Source of the DNA: CAYUUW01 sp964448005
GTDB lineage: Bacteria > Patescibacteriota > Gracilibacteria > UM-FILTER-43-11
DNA: 33,939 nt
Direction: 5' to 3'
NCBI GenBank assembly: GCA_964448005.1
Contig: CAYUUW010000014.1
Location: 1-33,939 of the forward strand
Of the stretch, positions 6,145 to 13,306 are shown one piece after another (position 1 is the stretch's first letter; every line of letters begins with the position of its first letter). The notes below the pieces were generated by a model, which was given only the letters and a program-made list of their open reading frames with translations, searched no databases and was not told where the DNA came from. Position numbers and translations under genes: made by a program.

Positions 6145-8246
6145 TTTGAAGCGCTCAGGATCTGCTCGACATACCAGCGCACGGCGTTCCAGTTGCCGCC
6201 CTTGGGCAGCAGAAGGTACTGCCCTTTCTCTTTGGGCTGGCTGCAGTCCTTTTCCGATCCGGCCTCCAGGCTCGCCGTCTTCGTTTCGTCTTTGGCGGGG
6301 CAGGCTTCCGGGCCCGCTTGGGCGGCCTCCAGTTCGCCTGTGCTGGAGCTCTCCAGCACATTGCCGGTGTCCAGAACGTGGCCTTGGCTCAGGGCCAGAT
6401 CCTTGTAGCGGAAGAAATAGGCCATTGCTTCCCGGGCGCTGAGATCCGTCTGGGTGTTCCTCAGCACGGCTTTGGCCAGGGAGGCCAGCAGCTTGGCGTC
6501 CTTGGCGCCCAGGGCCGAGGCCTTGTCACGGAGCGCTTCCAAAATCAGCTGCTGGCGCTTGGCTCGGTCGAAATCCGAAGAGCTGTGCCGCGAGCGCGCG
6601 ATGCGCAGGGCTTGGCGGCCGTTCAGCGGATGCTTTCCGGGCGGGTAGTGCAGGGTGCTCCATTGCCCGTTGTCGAAGGTCTTGTAGGTGGGGTCGATCA
6701 GGCGCTTTTCCAGCTCCACTTCAATGCCCCCCATCAGATCCACGATCTCCACGAAGGCATCCATGTCGATCAGGATGTATTTGTCGATCTTGTATCCGGT
6801 CACGAAAGAGACCTTCTGCTTCAGCTCCTCCATGCTGCGGGGGGAATAGTAGCTGTTGATTTTGCGCTCGTCCACGTACAGGTCCCGGGGAATGCTGATC
6901 AGCGTGATGAGGCTCCGGGCGGGGTTGATGTTGGCGAAGATCAGCGTGTCGGCCAGGCTGCCGTGCTTCCCGGCGATCAGCACATTCAATTGGCCTTTCA
7001 GGGCCCTGGCTTCGTCGCCGTAGTCGGGCGGCTCATTCGGCAGGATCAGATTTTTTTTTTGATCCCCGGCCTCAGGCTTGGGGGAAAGGTCGAGGGGCTG
7101 CCCATCGCGCAGGGCGGCCAGGCCGCCCGATTCCGGATCGATGCCCAGCGAAAGCGTCGCTGTCCCCTGGGCATCCAGCAGATCGTAGAGCAGGAGCTCG
7201 CCCTCCTGGCGAGGGGCCTTGGCCACCGTCCAGCCCAGGTCTTTGGCCAGGGCCACAAAGGCCTCCTCCTTCACCAGGGCTTCCAGGCGGACCCTCATCC
7301 GGGAAGCCTCTCGCTCCTCCTGCGTGGAGCCGTCGGCCTGCGCAATGGCTTTGAGCAAGGCGGCTTTGGCTTCGTTGGGAGTAGGGTAGGGCTGCTCTCC
7401 GATTCGGATCGTCGCCGAGTCTGGAGGAAGGCCCAGGCGAATCAGGGCTTGACCTTCGCGGTTCATCACCTGGTAGATGTCGCCCTCCCCCTCCAAGGTT
7501 TCGGGCGCAAGGGTGAGCTTTTTCGAATCCAGGGCGGACATAAGCTCTTCGCTGCCCATCCATTCCTTCAGGGCCGCCAGGGATTCTGCGCGGCTTTTTT
7601 GGAAGGCGAAGAGGGTTGGGAGGCTTTTTTTGAGGAAAGCCAGCATGGCGGACTCCGTCTCTTTCAGCGCTGCATCAAAAGCCTGCTGGCCCACGGCGCT
7701 ACCCACCTGGATGCTGCCTTTGGGAAAATCCAGATCGAAAACCGCCTCGCCCGCTTGGCTCAGCAGGGCAAGCGAGCAGAAGGCCTCCTTTTGCGCCGGC
7801 TCGCTTGCGGTCAGAGTCAACTCGGTCAGGGTTTTGGTGAAGGCTTCGCTTCCGCGCAGGGCTCGGGCGGCTTGGCAGCTTTCCTCCAGCGCCGCCTGGC
7901 TTTCCTTCCGGCTCGCTTCCTCTTCCAGCAGGCCGTAGATGGCTAGCCGGAGGCCTTCCTCTTCGCTGTTTTCTTCGGAGGGCTCAAGGGGGGGCTGGAT
8001 GCCGCCCTCCGAGGAATAGTCCTTGGGCGGCAGGAGCAGCTGCCCCCTCACTTCGTTGATATCCCCTCCGAATTCCTGGATCTCCGCCCGGAAGCCTTCC
8101 AGCTGCTTTTCCGCTTCGGCCATCAGGGGGGAAATCTTCCGCAGCTGAACGGTGTTCAGCGCCATCAAGGCGGCCAAGGCAAAAAGCAGAAGGGTCTTCC
8201 CGTCTTTTTTTGCGGAGCGGAGCCGATGGAAAAAAGCTTTGAGCAT
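6141..8246 (-). CDS. LytR-CpsA-Psr (LCP) family cell-envelope glycopolymer ligase
   Basis: A 701-residue membrane protein. Seen: cytoplasmic basic N-terminus, one transmembrane segment at about 18-31, a long extracytoplasmic region without recognised domain (about 40-400, mostly helical, charged), and an LCP domain at about 420-575 with SIPRDLYVD (R454, D455), DKYILIDMDAFVEIVDLMGG and HPLNGRQALRIARSRHSSSD. LCP enzymes move glycopolymers from lipid carriers to the cell wall on the outer side of the membrane. The size and large N-terminal extension are unusual; typical LCP proteins have 300-450 residues. A run of ten A residues in the coding strand (codons 396-399) could cause slippage. A promoter lies at 8290-8318 and phnA follows with overlap. 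Confidence 0.88.
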   Translation of the reverse strand: MLKAFFHRLRSAKKDGKTLLLFALAALMALNTVQLRKISPLMAEAEKQLEGFRAEIQEFGGDINEVRGQLLLPPKDYSSEGGIQPPLEPSEENSEEEGLRLAIYGLLEEEASRKESQAALEESCQAARALRGSEAFTKTLTELTLTASEPAQKEAFCSLALLSQAGEAVFDLDFPKGSIQVGSAVGQQAFDAALKETESAMLAFLKKSLPTLFAFQKSRAESLAALKEWMGSEELMSALDSKKLTLAPETLEGEGDIYQVMNREGQALIRLGLPPDSATIRIGEQPYPTPNEAKAALLKAIAQADGSTQEEREASRMRVRLEALVKEEAFVALAKDLGWTVAKAPRQEGELLLYDLLDAQGTATLSLGIDPESGGLAALRDGQPLDLSPKPEAGDQKKNLILPNEPPDYGDEARALKGQLNVLIAGKHGSLADTLIFANINPARSLITLISIPRDLYVDERKINSYYSPRSMEELKQKVSFVTGYKIDKYILIDMDAFVEIVDLMGGIEVELEKRLIDPTYKTFDNGQWSTLHYPPGKHPLNGRQALRIARSRHSSSDFDRAKRQQLILEALRDKASALGAKDAKLLASLAKAVLRNTQTDLSAREAMAYFFRYKDLALSQGHVLDTGNVLESSSTGELEAAQAGPEACPAKDETKTASLEAGSEKDCSQPKEKGQYLLLPKGGNWNAVRWYVEQILSASK

Positions 8247-8289
8247 TGGGGAATGGTCGGCGGCCTTGCTTTTGCTCTGCCGCCGAATC

Positions 8290-8318
8290 TTTATAGCAAA
8301 AGGACGAGGCTTTGTCGA
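8290..8318 (-). promoter_or_regulatory. Promoter of the LCP-phnA operon
   Basis: Minus strand: TCGACA (8318-8313), 17-bp spacer, TATAAA (8295-8290), about 40 bp before the LCP start codon. Confidence 0.6.
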
Positions 8319-8377
8319 ATCGGCGACCTCTTGTCATTTGGGCTAAGCTTGGCTTTTTGCAATGTTGGGGCGACTGA

Positions 8378-8411
8378 ATGAAAGCCTCTGCCAGCGAAAG
8401 GCTGGCAGAGG
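8378..8411 (-). terminator. Hairpin terminator after the frameshifted lipoprotein gene
   Basis: Perfect 11-bp stem CCTCTGCCAGC/GCTGGCAGAGG with loop CTTTC on the minus strand, followed by CTTTCATT. The U-tract is weak, so termination is probable rather than certain. Confidence 0.55.
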
Positions 8412-8441
8412 TCGGTTCTACGCCGTGGGCATCGGGTGCGA

Positions 8442-8958
8442 TCAGTCTTTGACCACTGTCCCGGCGTAGAGGTACACGCCATCGGCAGCGCGCTCCCAGG
8501 TACTCACATTCCAGGCCTCGCCGGCCCAAGACGTTTGGGAGAAGATCCGGATTTCCCAATCGCCGTTGGGAGTCCTGGCGAACTCCATCGGGGAAGACTG
8601 GAGGCCTGAAGGGAAAACAAGTCCTCCGCAGGGGGCGGGGCTCTGAGGCTTCCCGTTCAGGTCCAGGACGGTGAGGATGCGTTCCCGCATCTCACCCTCA
8701 CCCTCGACTTCGAGCGCAAAGCGCAGCTCCTGGTTTTCCTCGAGGAGAAGTATTCCGTACTCCTCGAAGACGTAGTCGTAGGGGTGATCGTAGTCGCTCG
8801 GATCGACCTCGGGGGCTCAGGAGCCACCCGCAGGTTTGCAGGTCGACTCCTCCGGCCACCTGGAATTCGGCCCAGATCGACTCCGGGCCTTGTTCCTCCG
8901 GCGCGCAGCCGAAGAGGGCGAGAATGGTAGCAAGAAAGGGGGCGAGAGTGTTCTTCAA
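8442..8958 (-). pseudogene. Lipoprotein gene with a +1 frameshift in a G5 run
   Basis: TTG start at 8958 with AGGAG 6-7 bp upstream. The first frame gives a signal peptide with lipobox LFGC and then WAEFQVAGGVDLQTCGWLLS. It fails after a run of five G (8811-8815, plus strand). Removing one base joins it to the frame that reads PEVDPSDYDHPYDYVFEEYG and continues to the stop at 8442 (ending YLYAGTVVKD). The joined product would be a lipoprotein of about 172 residues with no recognised domain. The break may be a real mutation or a homopolymer sequencing error. The gene has a good promoter and a hairpin after the stop. Confidence 0.75.
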
Positions 8959-9003
8959 GGATGCTCCTTTGGTGTGGATGCTTGCCTGAGGGCAAGCAGG
9001 TTT

Positions 9004-9032
9004 ATTTTAAGTATTTTCCTTAAAATGTCAAG
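9004..9032 (-). promoter_or_regulatory. Promoter of the frameshifted lipoprotein gene
   Basis: Minus strand: TTGACA (9032-9027), 17-bp spacer, TAAAAT (9009-9004). The IS481-like element is inserted only a few bases upstream of the -35 box, sparing the promoter. Confidence 0.65.
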
Positions 9033-9035
9033 CTT

Positions 9036-9050
9036 ATTGCGCTCGCCTCA
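9036..9050. repeat. Target-site duplication, left copy
   Basis: ATTGCGCTCGCCTCA, identical to 10059-10073, immediately left of the IS terminal repeat. Confidence 0.92.
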
Positions 9051-10058
9051 TGTGCTAAGCCCCAGTGTATCCGACACTTTTACACGGATATACTGCTTTC
9101 ATGAATAAAACATACCTCAATGATCGTCAGATCATGGCTTACCGCAAAAGAGTTCTGGCTGACTCACAGAAGTTAGGAGTGACCCGGACCTCCCGTTTGT
9201 ATGGCATAGGAAGATCCACCGTTTACGACTGGAGAAAGAATGGAATAGGATTTAAACCCATGGGTCCCAAAGACTGTGTCCCCTGGCAAACCTCCAAACA
9301 GCTTGAGGAACAAGTGATAAAGCTCAAGAAAGAAACTAACTATGGCCCCAAAAGGCTCCAAGCTGAACTTTCGCTGAAGGGGATGAAACTCGGAGAAAGG
9401 GCGATCAGAGGAATCCTGGAGAGGAATGATCTGGTTAAAAAACACCGGAAGAAAAGGGCGGGCAAACAAAAAACCTTCTATGCCCCTTATCCGGGCTACA
9501 GGATCCAGATCGACACCAAGGTGGTTCCTGATCCCGGGATAGATTTACGCTCCGGAGACAGGTTCCAGTTCAGCGCCATCGATATTGCCAGTAAGCTGAG
9601 GTTTTTAATGATCTATGAAGAGCTGTCCAATTTCAATTCTCTGGACTTCCTTAAAAAGGCTCTGGCTTTTTACCATGAGATCGGGATAAAGGTGGAGTGT
9701 GTGCAGACGGATAATCACATGACCTTTACCAATTTGTATGCGGGAGGAAATAAAAAGAAAGATCATGAGCAGTTAAGGATTCACCCCTTCACCATTTACT
9801 GTCTGGAGAATGGGATAGAGCACCTTCTCAGCAGACCTGGCAGACCTCAGGACAACTGCTTTGTGGAAAGGTCCCATAGAACCGATGGGGAAGAGTTTTA
9901 CTCGTTTGTTAACTTGCGACAAACAAACACTGAACAGCTTAAGGAAGAAATTTCCAAGTGGATGTTTGCCTATAATTTTCTCAGACTCCATTCTTCCTGT
10001 GACAACATGCCCCCTATGAAGTATTATTTAACTGTCCGGGAGACTGGGGCTTAATACA
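9051..10058 (+). mobile_element. Complete IS481-like insertion sequence, 1,008 bp
   Basis: The ends form imperfect inverted repeats of about 28 bp: left TGTGCTAAGCCCCAGT then CCGACA, right (reversed) TGTATTAAGCCCCAGT then CGGACA. Both start with TGT. It is flanked by identical 15-bp direct repeats and carries one transposase gene whose stop codon lies inside the right terminal repeat. The perfect target duplication and intact gene point to a recent insertion. The long target duplication is at the upper end of what is reported for IS481 relatives. Confidence 0.92.
9101..10054 (+). CDS. IS481-family DDE transposase
   Basis: A 317-residue transposase. Seen: N-terminal helix-turn-helix (about 10-45, GVTRTSRLYGIGRSTVYDW), a linker similar to the HTH_29/HTH_32 region (YGPKRLQAEL), and an integrase core with catalytic D138 (QIDTK), D204 (QTDNH) and E257 (DNCFVERSHRTDGEEFY). 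The ATG at 9101 is preferred over an upstream in-frame start near 9065, which lies within the terminal repeat region. All catalytic residues are present, so it is probably functional. Confidence 0.93.
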   Translation: MNKTYLNDRQIMAYRKRVLADSQKLGVTRTSRLYGIGRSTVYDWRKNGIGFKPMGPKDCVPWQTSKQLEEQVIKLKKETNYGPKRLQAELSLKGMKLGERAIRGILERNDLVKKHRKKRAGKQKTFYAPYPGYRIQIDTKVVPDPGIDLRSGDRFQFSAIDIASKLRFLMIYEELSNFNSLDFLKKALAFYHEIGIKVECVQTDNHMTFTNLYAGGNKKKDHEQLRIHPFTIYCLENGIEHLLSRPGRPQDNCFVERSHRTDGEEFYSFVNLRQTNTEQLKEEISKWMFAYNFLRLHSSCDNMPPMKYYLTVRETGA

Positions 10059-10073
10059 ATTGCGCTCGCCTCA
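10059..10073. repeat. Target-site duplication, right copy
   Basis: ATTGCGCTCGCCTCA, identical to 9036-9050, immediately right of the IS. Confidence 0.92.
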
Positions 10074-10111
10074 TTTCGTCATGCATCCTGTTTTTTTGGT
10101 CGGCCTTCGCT

Positions 10112-10444
10112 CTATTTCTCCAGCGGCGCCTTGCTGCCGTCCAGCGCCTTTTTTCCCGCCTGAATCAGCCCGCCCAAAAGGGCGTAGCAAAGCCCGTTGA
10201 AGCCCAGCACAATGATCCACTTGTAGGCGGGCACTTCGAAGGTGTTGGGGGCAATCTGCCGATCGGGAATGAACTGCCTGATCCAATCCATGGGGCCGGT
10301 GAGCAGGGGGCGAAGGAGCTCGAAGAAATGGCTGATGATGCCGAGGGTCATCAAAAGGGGTCCTACAATCGCTCCGAACAGGAGGCCCAAGAGGATTCCC
10401 TTTTTGTAGCGAAGGAAGAAGCTGGGAATGCTTGCTGGCTTCAT
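10112..10444 (-). CDS. Small membrane protein with two transmembrane segments
   Basis: A 110-residue protein, not recognised. Seen: a basic N-terminus, a first hydrophobic segment (GILLGLLFGAIVGPLLMTLG), an amphipathic loop with LTGPMDWIRQFIPD, a second segment (WIIVLGFNGLCYALLGGLI) and a basic tail. No clear ribosome-binding site precedes the ATG at 10444. It follows the remnant hydrolase tail on the minus strand and ends before the IS. Confidence 0.65.
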   Translation of the reverse strand: MKPASIPSFFLRYKKGILLGLLFGAIVGPLLMTLGIISHFFELLRPLLTGPMDWIRQFIPDRQIAPNTFEVPAYKWIIVLGFNGLCYALLGGLIQAGKKALDGSKAPLEK

Positions 10445-10460
10445 GAGGGGGAGTTATCTG

Positions 10461-10520
10461 TATAAAAAATGTGTTCATTCCTCGGCTTCGCTCGGAATGA
10501 CAAGGGCCTGAAAAGCTTAG
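10461..10520. repeat. Dispersed repeat, copy 1
   Basis: Sequence with AAAAAAT.TGTTCATT and CTCGGAATGACAAGGGC, then TGAA and AGCTT, shared with 15265-15358, which carries a different central hairpin. The two copies bracket the whole surface-hydrolase region. Confidence 0.65.
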
Positions 10521-10530
10521 CTGACCTTCC

Positions 10531-10628
10531 TTTATGAACTCCATCGCCGTTGGCCAACTGCCTTGCTCCGCAGGGGCGTTGGGGCTGCTTCCGGGAATCA
10601 TGTTCCGCATGACTTCATGCCCCATTCT
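10531..10628 (-). pseudogene. Second copy of the surface-hydrolase 3' end (last ~32 codons)
   Basis: The minus strand encodes RMGHEVMRNMIPGSSPNAPA then WPTAMEFIKEG, matching EMGHEVMLNIIPGGDHNAPV and WPTVIEFITKAG at the C-terminus of the intact hydrolase (13307-15196). The active-site histidine of the GGDHNAP motif is lost (SSPNAP). It begins directly after the stop of the tandem-repeat lipoprotein and no other part of a second hydrolase is seen. Confidence 0.82.
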
Positions 10629-10638
10629 AGCCCTTAAA

Positions 10639-12105
10639 TCAATCCTTTCCCAGCCGGAAGCTGGCCAGCATCTTTTGCACATTCGGGTCGCTAAATTCGG
10701 TGGTGACGATAGAGTAGGAACCTCCTCCATAGGGAAGCAGAATCAACATGTCGTCTGGAATCAAGGTGTTGCTGAATCCGTAGGCCTCTATAGGGCCGAC
10801 TTTGACCGCTTGCTCCTTCCTTTCCGGATTGCTTAGGCCTCCTCCGAAGATCCCCCTCACCTCCTCCAGGCTCCTTCCGTCCTCCGCGATCGAAAAATAA
10901 GTGTCAGAGGGGCTGTCCTTCACTGGCGGAGCCAGGACGACGGATTCACCGGCGAGGCTGGTCTTGGGGTTGTGCCGCACCACCCAATCCCCTGGATATT
11001 TCAGCGTGAAATCCGCCCCATCCTCCGAAAAGGTCTTCCAGCCTTCAGTGGGCAAAGGAAGGCCGACGTCTTTTGGCTCCTTCTCCTCCCCCGGACCGAT
11101 GAGCCGGAAGCTGGCCAGGATCTTTTGCACATTCTCGTCGCGGTAATGGCTGGTTAGGATGGAATAGGAGCCTCCTTTATGGGGAAGCAGGATCTGCTTC
11201 TGCTCGGGGAAAGCATCGGAGCCGAAGGCGTAGGCGTCCATCAGCCCGATTTTCACTGGCTCCTCCTTGTCCTCCGCGTCGGCCCGAGCGACGCCGAAGA
11301 TTTCCCTCATCTCCTCAAGGCTCCTTCCGTCCTTGGCAATGGAAAGATAGGTGTCGTAGGGGCTGCTCTTCGCTGGCGGAACAAGAGTGACGAATTCCCC
11401 GGCGATGTTGTTTTTGGAATCGTCCTGGGCGACCCAGTCGCCAGGGTATTGCAGCGTGAAGCCCAGCCAGTCCTCCGAAAGGGTCTTCCACCCTTCAGTG
11501 GGCGAAGTAAGGCCGACGTCTTTTGGCTCCTTCTCCTCCCCCGGACCGATGAGCCGGAAGCTGGAGATCACCCCTTCGATCTCCTGGGCGGAACGCCCCA
11601 TAAAGGAAATCTCGATCAACTTCTGCCTGGCGGAATCGTAGAGCTTGAAGGCAGTGAGGGGGTCGGTGCAGCTTGGGCCATCGCAATATCCATTTTCCAG
11701 GACGAACTTTTTGGCCGGAACACCTGCAATCTGCAATGTTTCCACGGCTTGGCTGTCCAGATAATAGGCCATCGCCTTATCGATCAGCGCCTGCTCTTCC
11801 TTGACCTCCGGATAATCGCCCTTGAGGGCCTCCAGCGGAATCCATTTAACCGAAAGGCTCAGCTTGCCTTCTTGAGTGAAGGAAATTGAATTCTGCTTGT
11901 TTCCTTCCTGCTCCATTGGCGTGTAATTCGCAGGGTAGGAAAAGCCGAAGCCGTATTCCTGGCTTTCGTAATCGCTCATGTCCGCCTGGGCAGGGCGATG
12001 GTCAGGAAGCTTTTCCTCCGGTTGGCTGGGCAGGGTGGGGGAAAGGGAGCAGCCGGCCAGCAGAGCCAAGCTGAGGGCGAAGGTGGGGAAGAGCGGCTTG
12101 TTCAT
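10639..12105 (-). CDS. Lipoprotein with three tandem PsbP/Mog1-like repeats
   Basis: A 488-residue lipoprotein with lipobox LLAGC at about residues 15-19, so probably surface-exposed and membrane-anchored. After a short linker it has three units of about 145-155 residues, each with a motif like FTLQYPGDWVAQD (FGFSYPANY in the first) and ending ILASFRLIGPGEEKEP-type. This is the pattern of PsbP/Mog1-like domains; the first unit is most divergent. Units two and three are nearly identical in DNA around their boundary (11010-11135 against 11476-11575), so they arose by recent internal duplication. Function unknown. It is followed on the minus strand by the hydrolase tail remnant. Confidence 0.8.
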   Translation of the reverse strand: MNKPLFPTFALSLALLAGCSLSPTLPSQPEEKLPDHRPAQADMSDYESQEYGFGFSYPANYTPMEQEGNKQNSISFTQEGKLSLSVKWIPLEALKGDYPEVKEEQALIDKAMAYYLDSQAVETLQIAGVPAKKFVLENGYCDGPSCTDPLTAFKLYDSARQKLIEISFMGRSAQEIEGVISSFRLIGPGEEKEPKDVGLTSPTEGWKTLSEDWLGFTLQYPGDWVAQDDSKNNIAGEFVTLVPPAKSSPYDTYLSIAKDGRSLEEMREIFGVARADAEDKEEPVKIGLMDAYAFGSDAFPEQKQILLPHKGGSYSILTSHYRDENVQKILASFRLIGPGEEKEPKDVGLPLPTEGWKTFSEDGADFTLKYPGDWVVRHNPKTSLAGESVVLAPPVKDSPSDTYFSIAEDGRSLEEVRGIFGGGLSNPERKEQAVKVGPIEAYGFSNTLIPDDMLILLPYGGGSYSIVTTEFSDPNVQKMLASFRLGKD

Positions 12106-12188
12106 GGTGAAGCATTTAAATTATTGGGCTTGCACTCATGACTACGGAAGAACGAGAGGAAAAGTAACAAGGGGCCCCTTGGGCACCT

Positions 12189-13166
12189 TCAATCCTTGGG
12201 GTTCAGAAACAACGTCTCCCCCTGGTTTTCCAATGCGCTCGCGATTTCCTGGAAGATAATAGCCAGGCGCGTGTCCACCATTTCCTGGTCCTCATTTTTG
12301 TTGTTTTCCAGGCACTGCAATTCATCCTTTATCGCCTCCATGCTTTTTTCCACTTCGCTGCCCTGGGGATTGACGCAATAGGACATGAAAACCTTGATCA
12401 AATTCAGGGAAATCCTGTCCGCTTCCTCCTGAGGCATGGATGGATTCTTGACAAGCGAATTCGATTGCTCCATCAGGCCCGCCAGCTTTCCGTTCATCAC
12501 GCCGATTTTCCTCACATAAGCGAACACCTCAAAAAAAGCCACTCCAATATAGTAATTCGCCACCTGAATGGATTTTCCTTCCCGCAGGGAATTGGCCACC
12601 GAATGCAGGAGGGAAAGGGACTTCCTGTAAAAACGCTCCGCCGCTTCGCTTTGTCCGGTGAGCATGGAATCGTTCACATCGTATTTAATGGAACCGATAA
12701 GGATCTTATAGGAAATATTGCCCACGACCACCACCCCTGCAATGAAGGAAAAAAGCCGGAAATGATTTTGGTAGGGGAGCGATTCGATGGTTCCCCGCCA
12801 AAAGGTATCGGAAAGAGAGAAGACGCTCAGAAGAAAAAGCAGGCCAAGCGAAATGGAATAAGCCTCAAAGAAATCAACCGTCAGCTCCAGGCCGAACCTT
12901 TCGAATTTCTGCTTCATGTTCGCCAGGGAGATGGCAAACCAGGCCGTTCCGGCTACCATGGTGATGGGAATAAGCACCGAGATAATCACTGTGGTGTCCA
13001 GAAAAAGGATGGGGAAAATAGACAGGAGGCAATAGAAAAAGGCGTTTTGCAGGGCTTTTGAGTACTTCATGTCGGCCGCCTCAACGGCGATCATTCTTTC
13101 TCCCGAAGTCAGTTCGATGGAGAAAAAAGTACGCAGGACCCTTTTTGTGATGAAGGTTTTGAACAT
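12189..13166 (-). CDS. Four-TM membrane protein with helical cytoplasmic domain, unknown function
   Basis: A 325-residue protein, not recognised. Seen: a short N-terminal region, then hydrophobic segments in two pairs (FFYCLLSIFPILFLDTTVII and VLIPITMVAGTAWFAISLA; SLGLLFLLSVFSL and LFSFIAGVVVVGNISYKILI), followed by a soluble, mostly helical region of about 160 residues rich in Glu and Lys. It lies between the intact surface hydrolase and the tandem-repeat lipoprotein in the same direction. No promoter or ribosome-binding site stands out. Confidence 0.7.
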   Translation of the reverse strand: MFKTFITKRVLRTFFSIELTSGERMIAVEAADMKYSKALQNAFFYCLLSIFPILFLDTTVIISVLIPITMVAGTAWFAISLANMKQKFERFGLELTVDFFEAYSISLGLLFLLSVFSLSDTFWRGTIESLPYQNHFRLFSFIAGVVVVGNISYKILIGSIKYDVNDSMLTGQSEAAERFYRKSLSLLHSVANSLREGKSIQVANYYIGVAFFEVFAYVRKIGVMNGKLAGLMEQSNSLVKNPSMPQEEADRISLNLIKVFMSYCVNPQGSEVEKSMEAIKDELQCLENNKNEDQEMVDTRLAIIFQEIASALENQGETLFLNPKD

Positions 13167-13306
13167 GGAAAGGGGGCAGTGAGAGGATTGAATCGGGTAG
13201 ATTGGAACAGGGCCCTACCCGGCCCCATGCTAACAGAAACTCCATTCACTCGGGAAGCTGTGGGCGATACAGGGGCTTTGCTTTGAACGAAAAGCACTCG
13301 CATAGC

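Noticed and set aside
6318..7946. Plus-strand open frame of 542 codons
   Set aside because: Antisense to the LCP gene, which has clear domain motifs.
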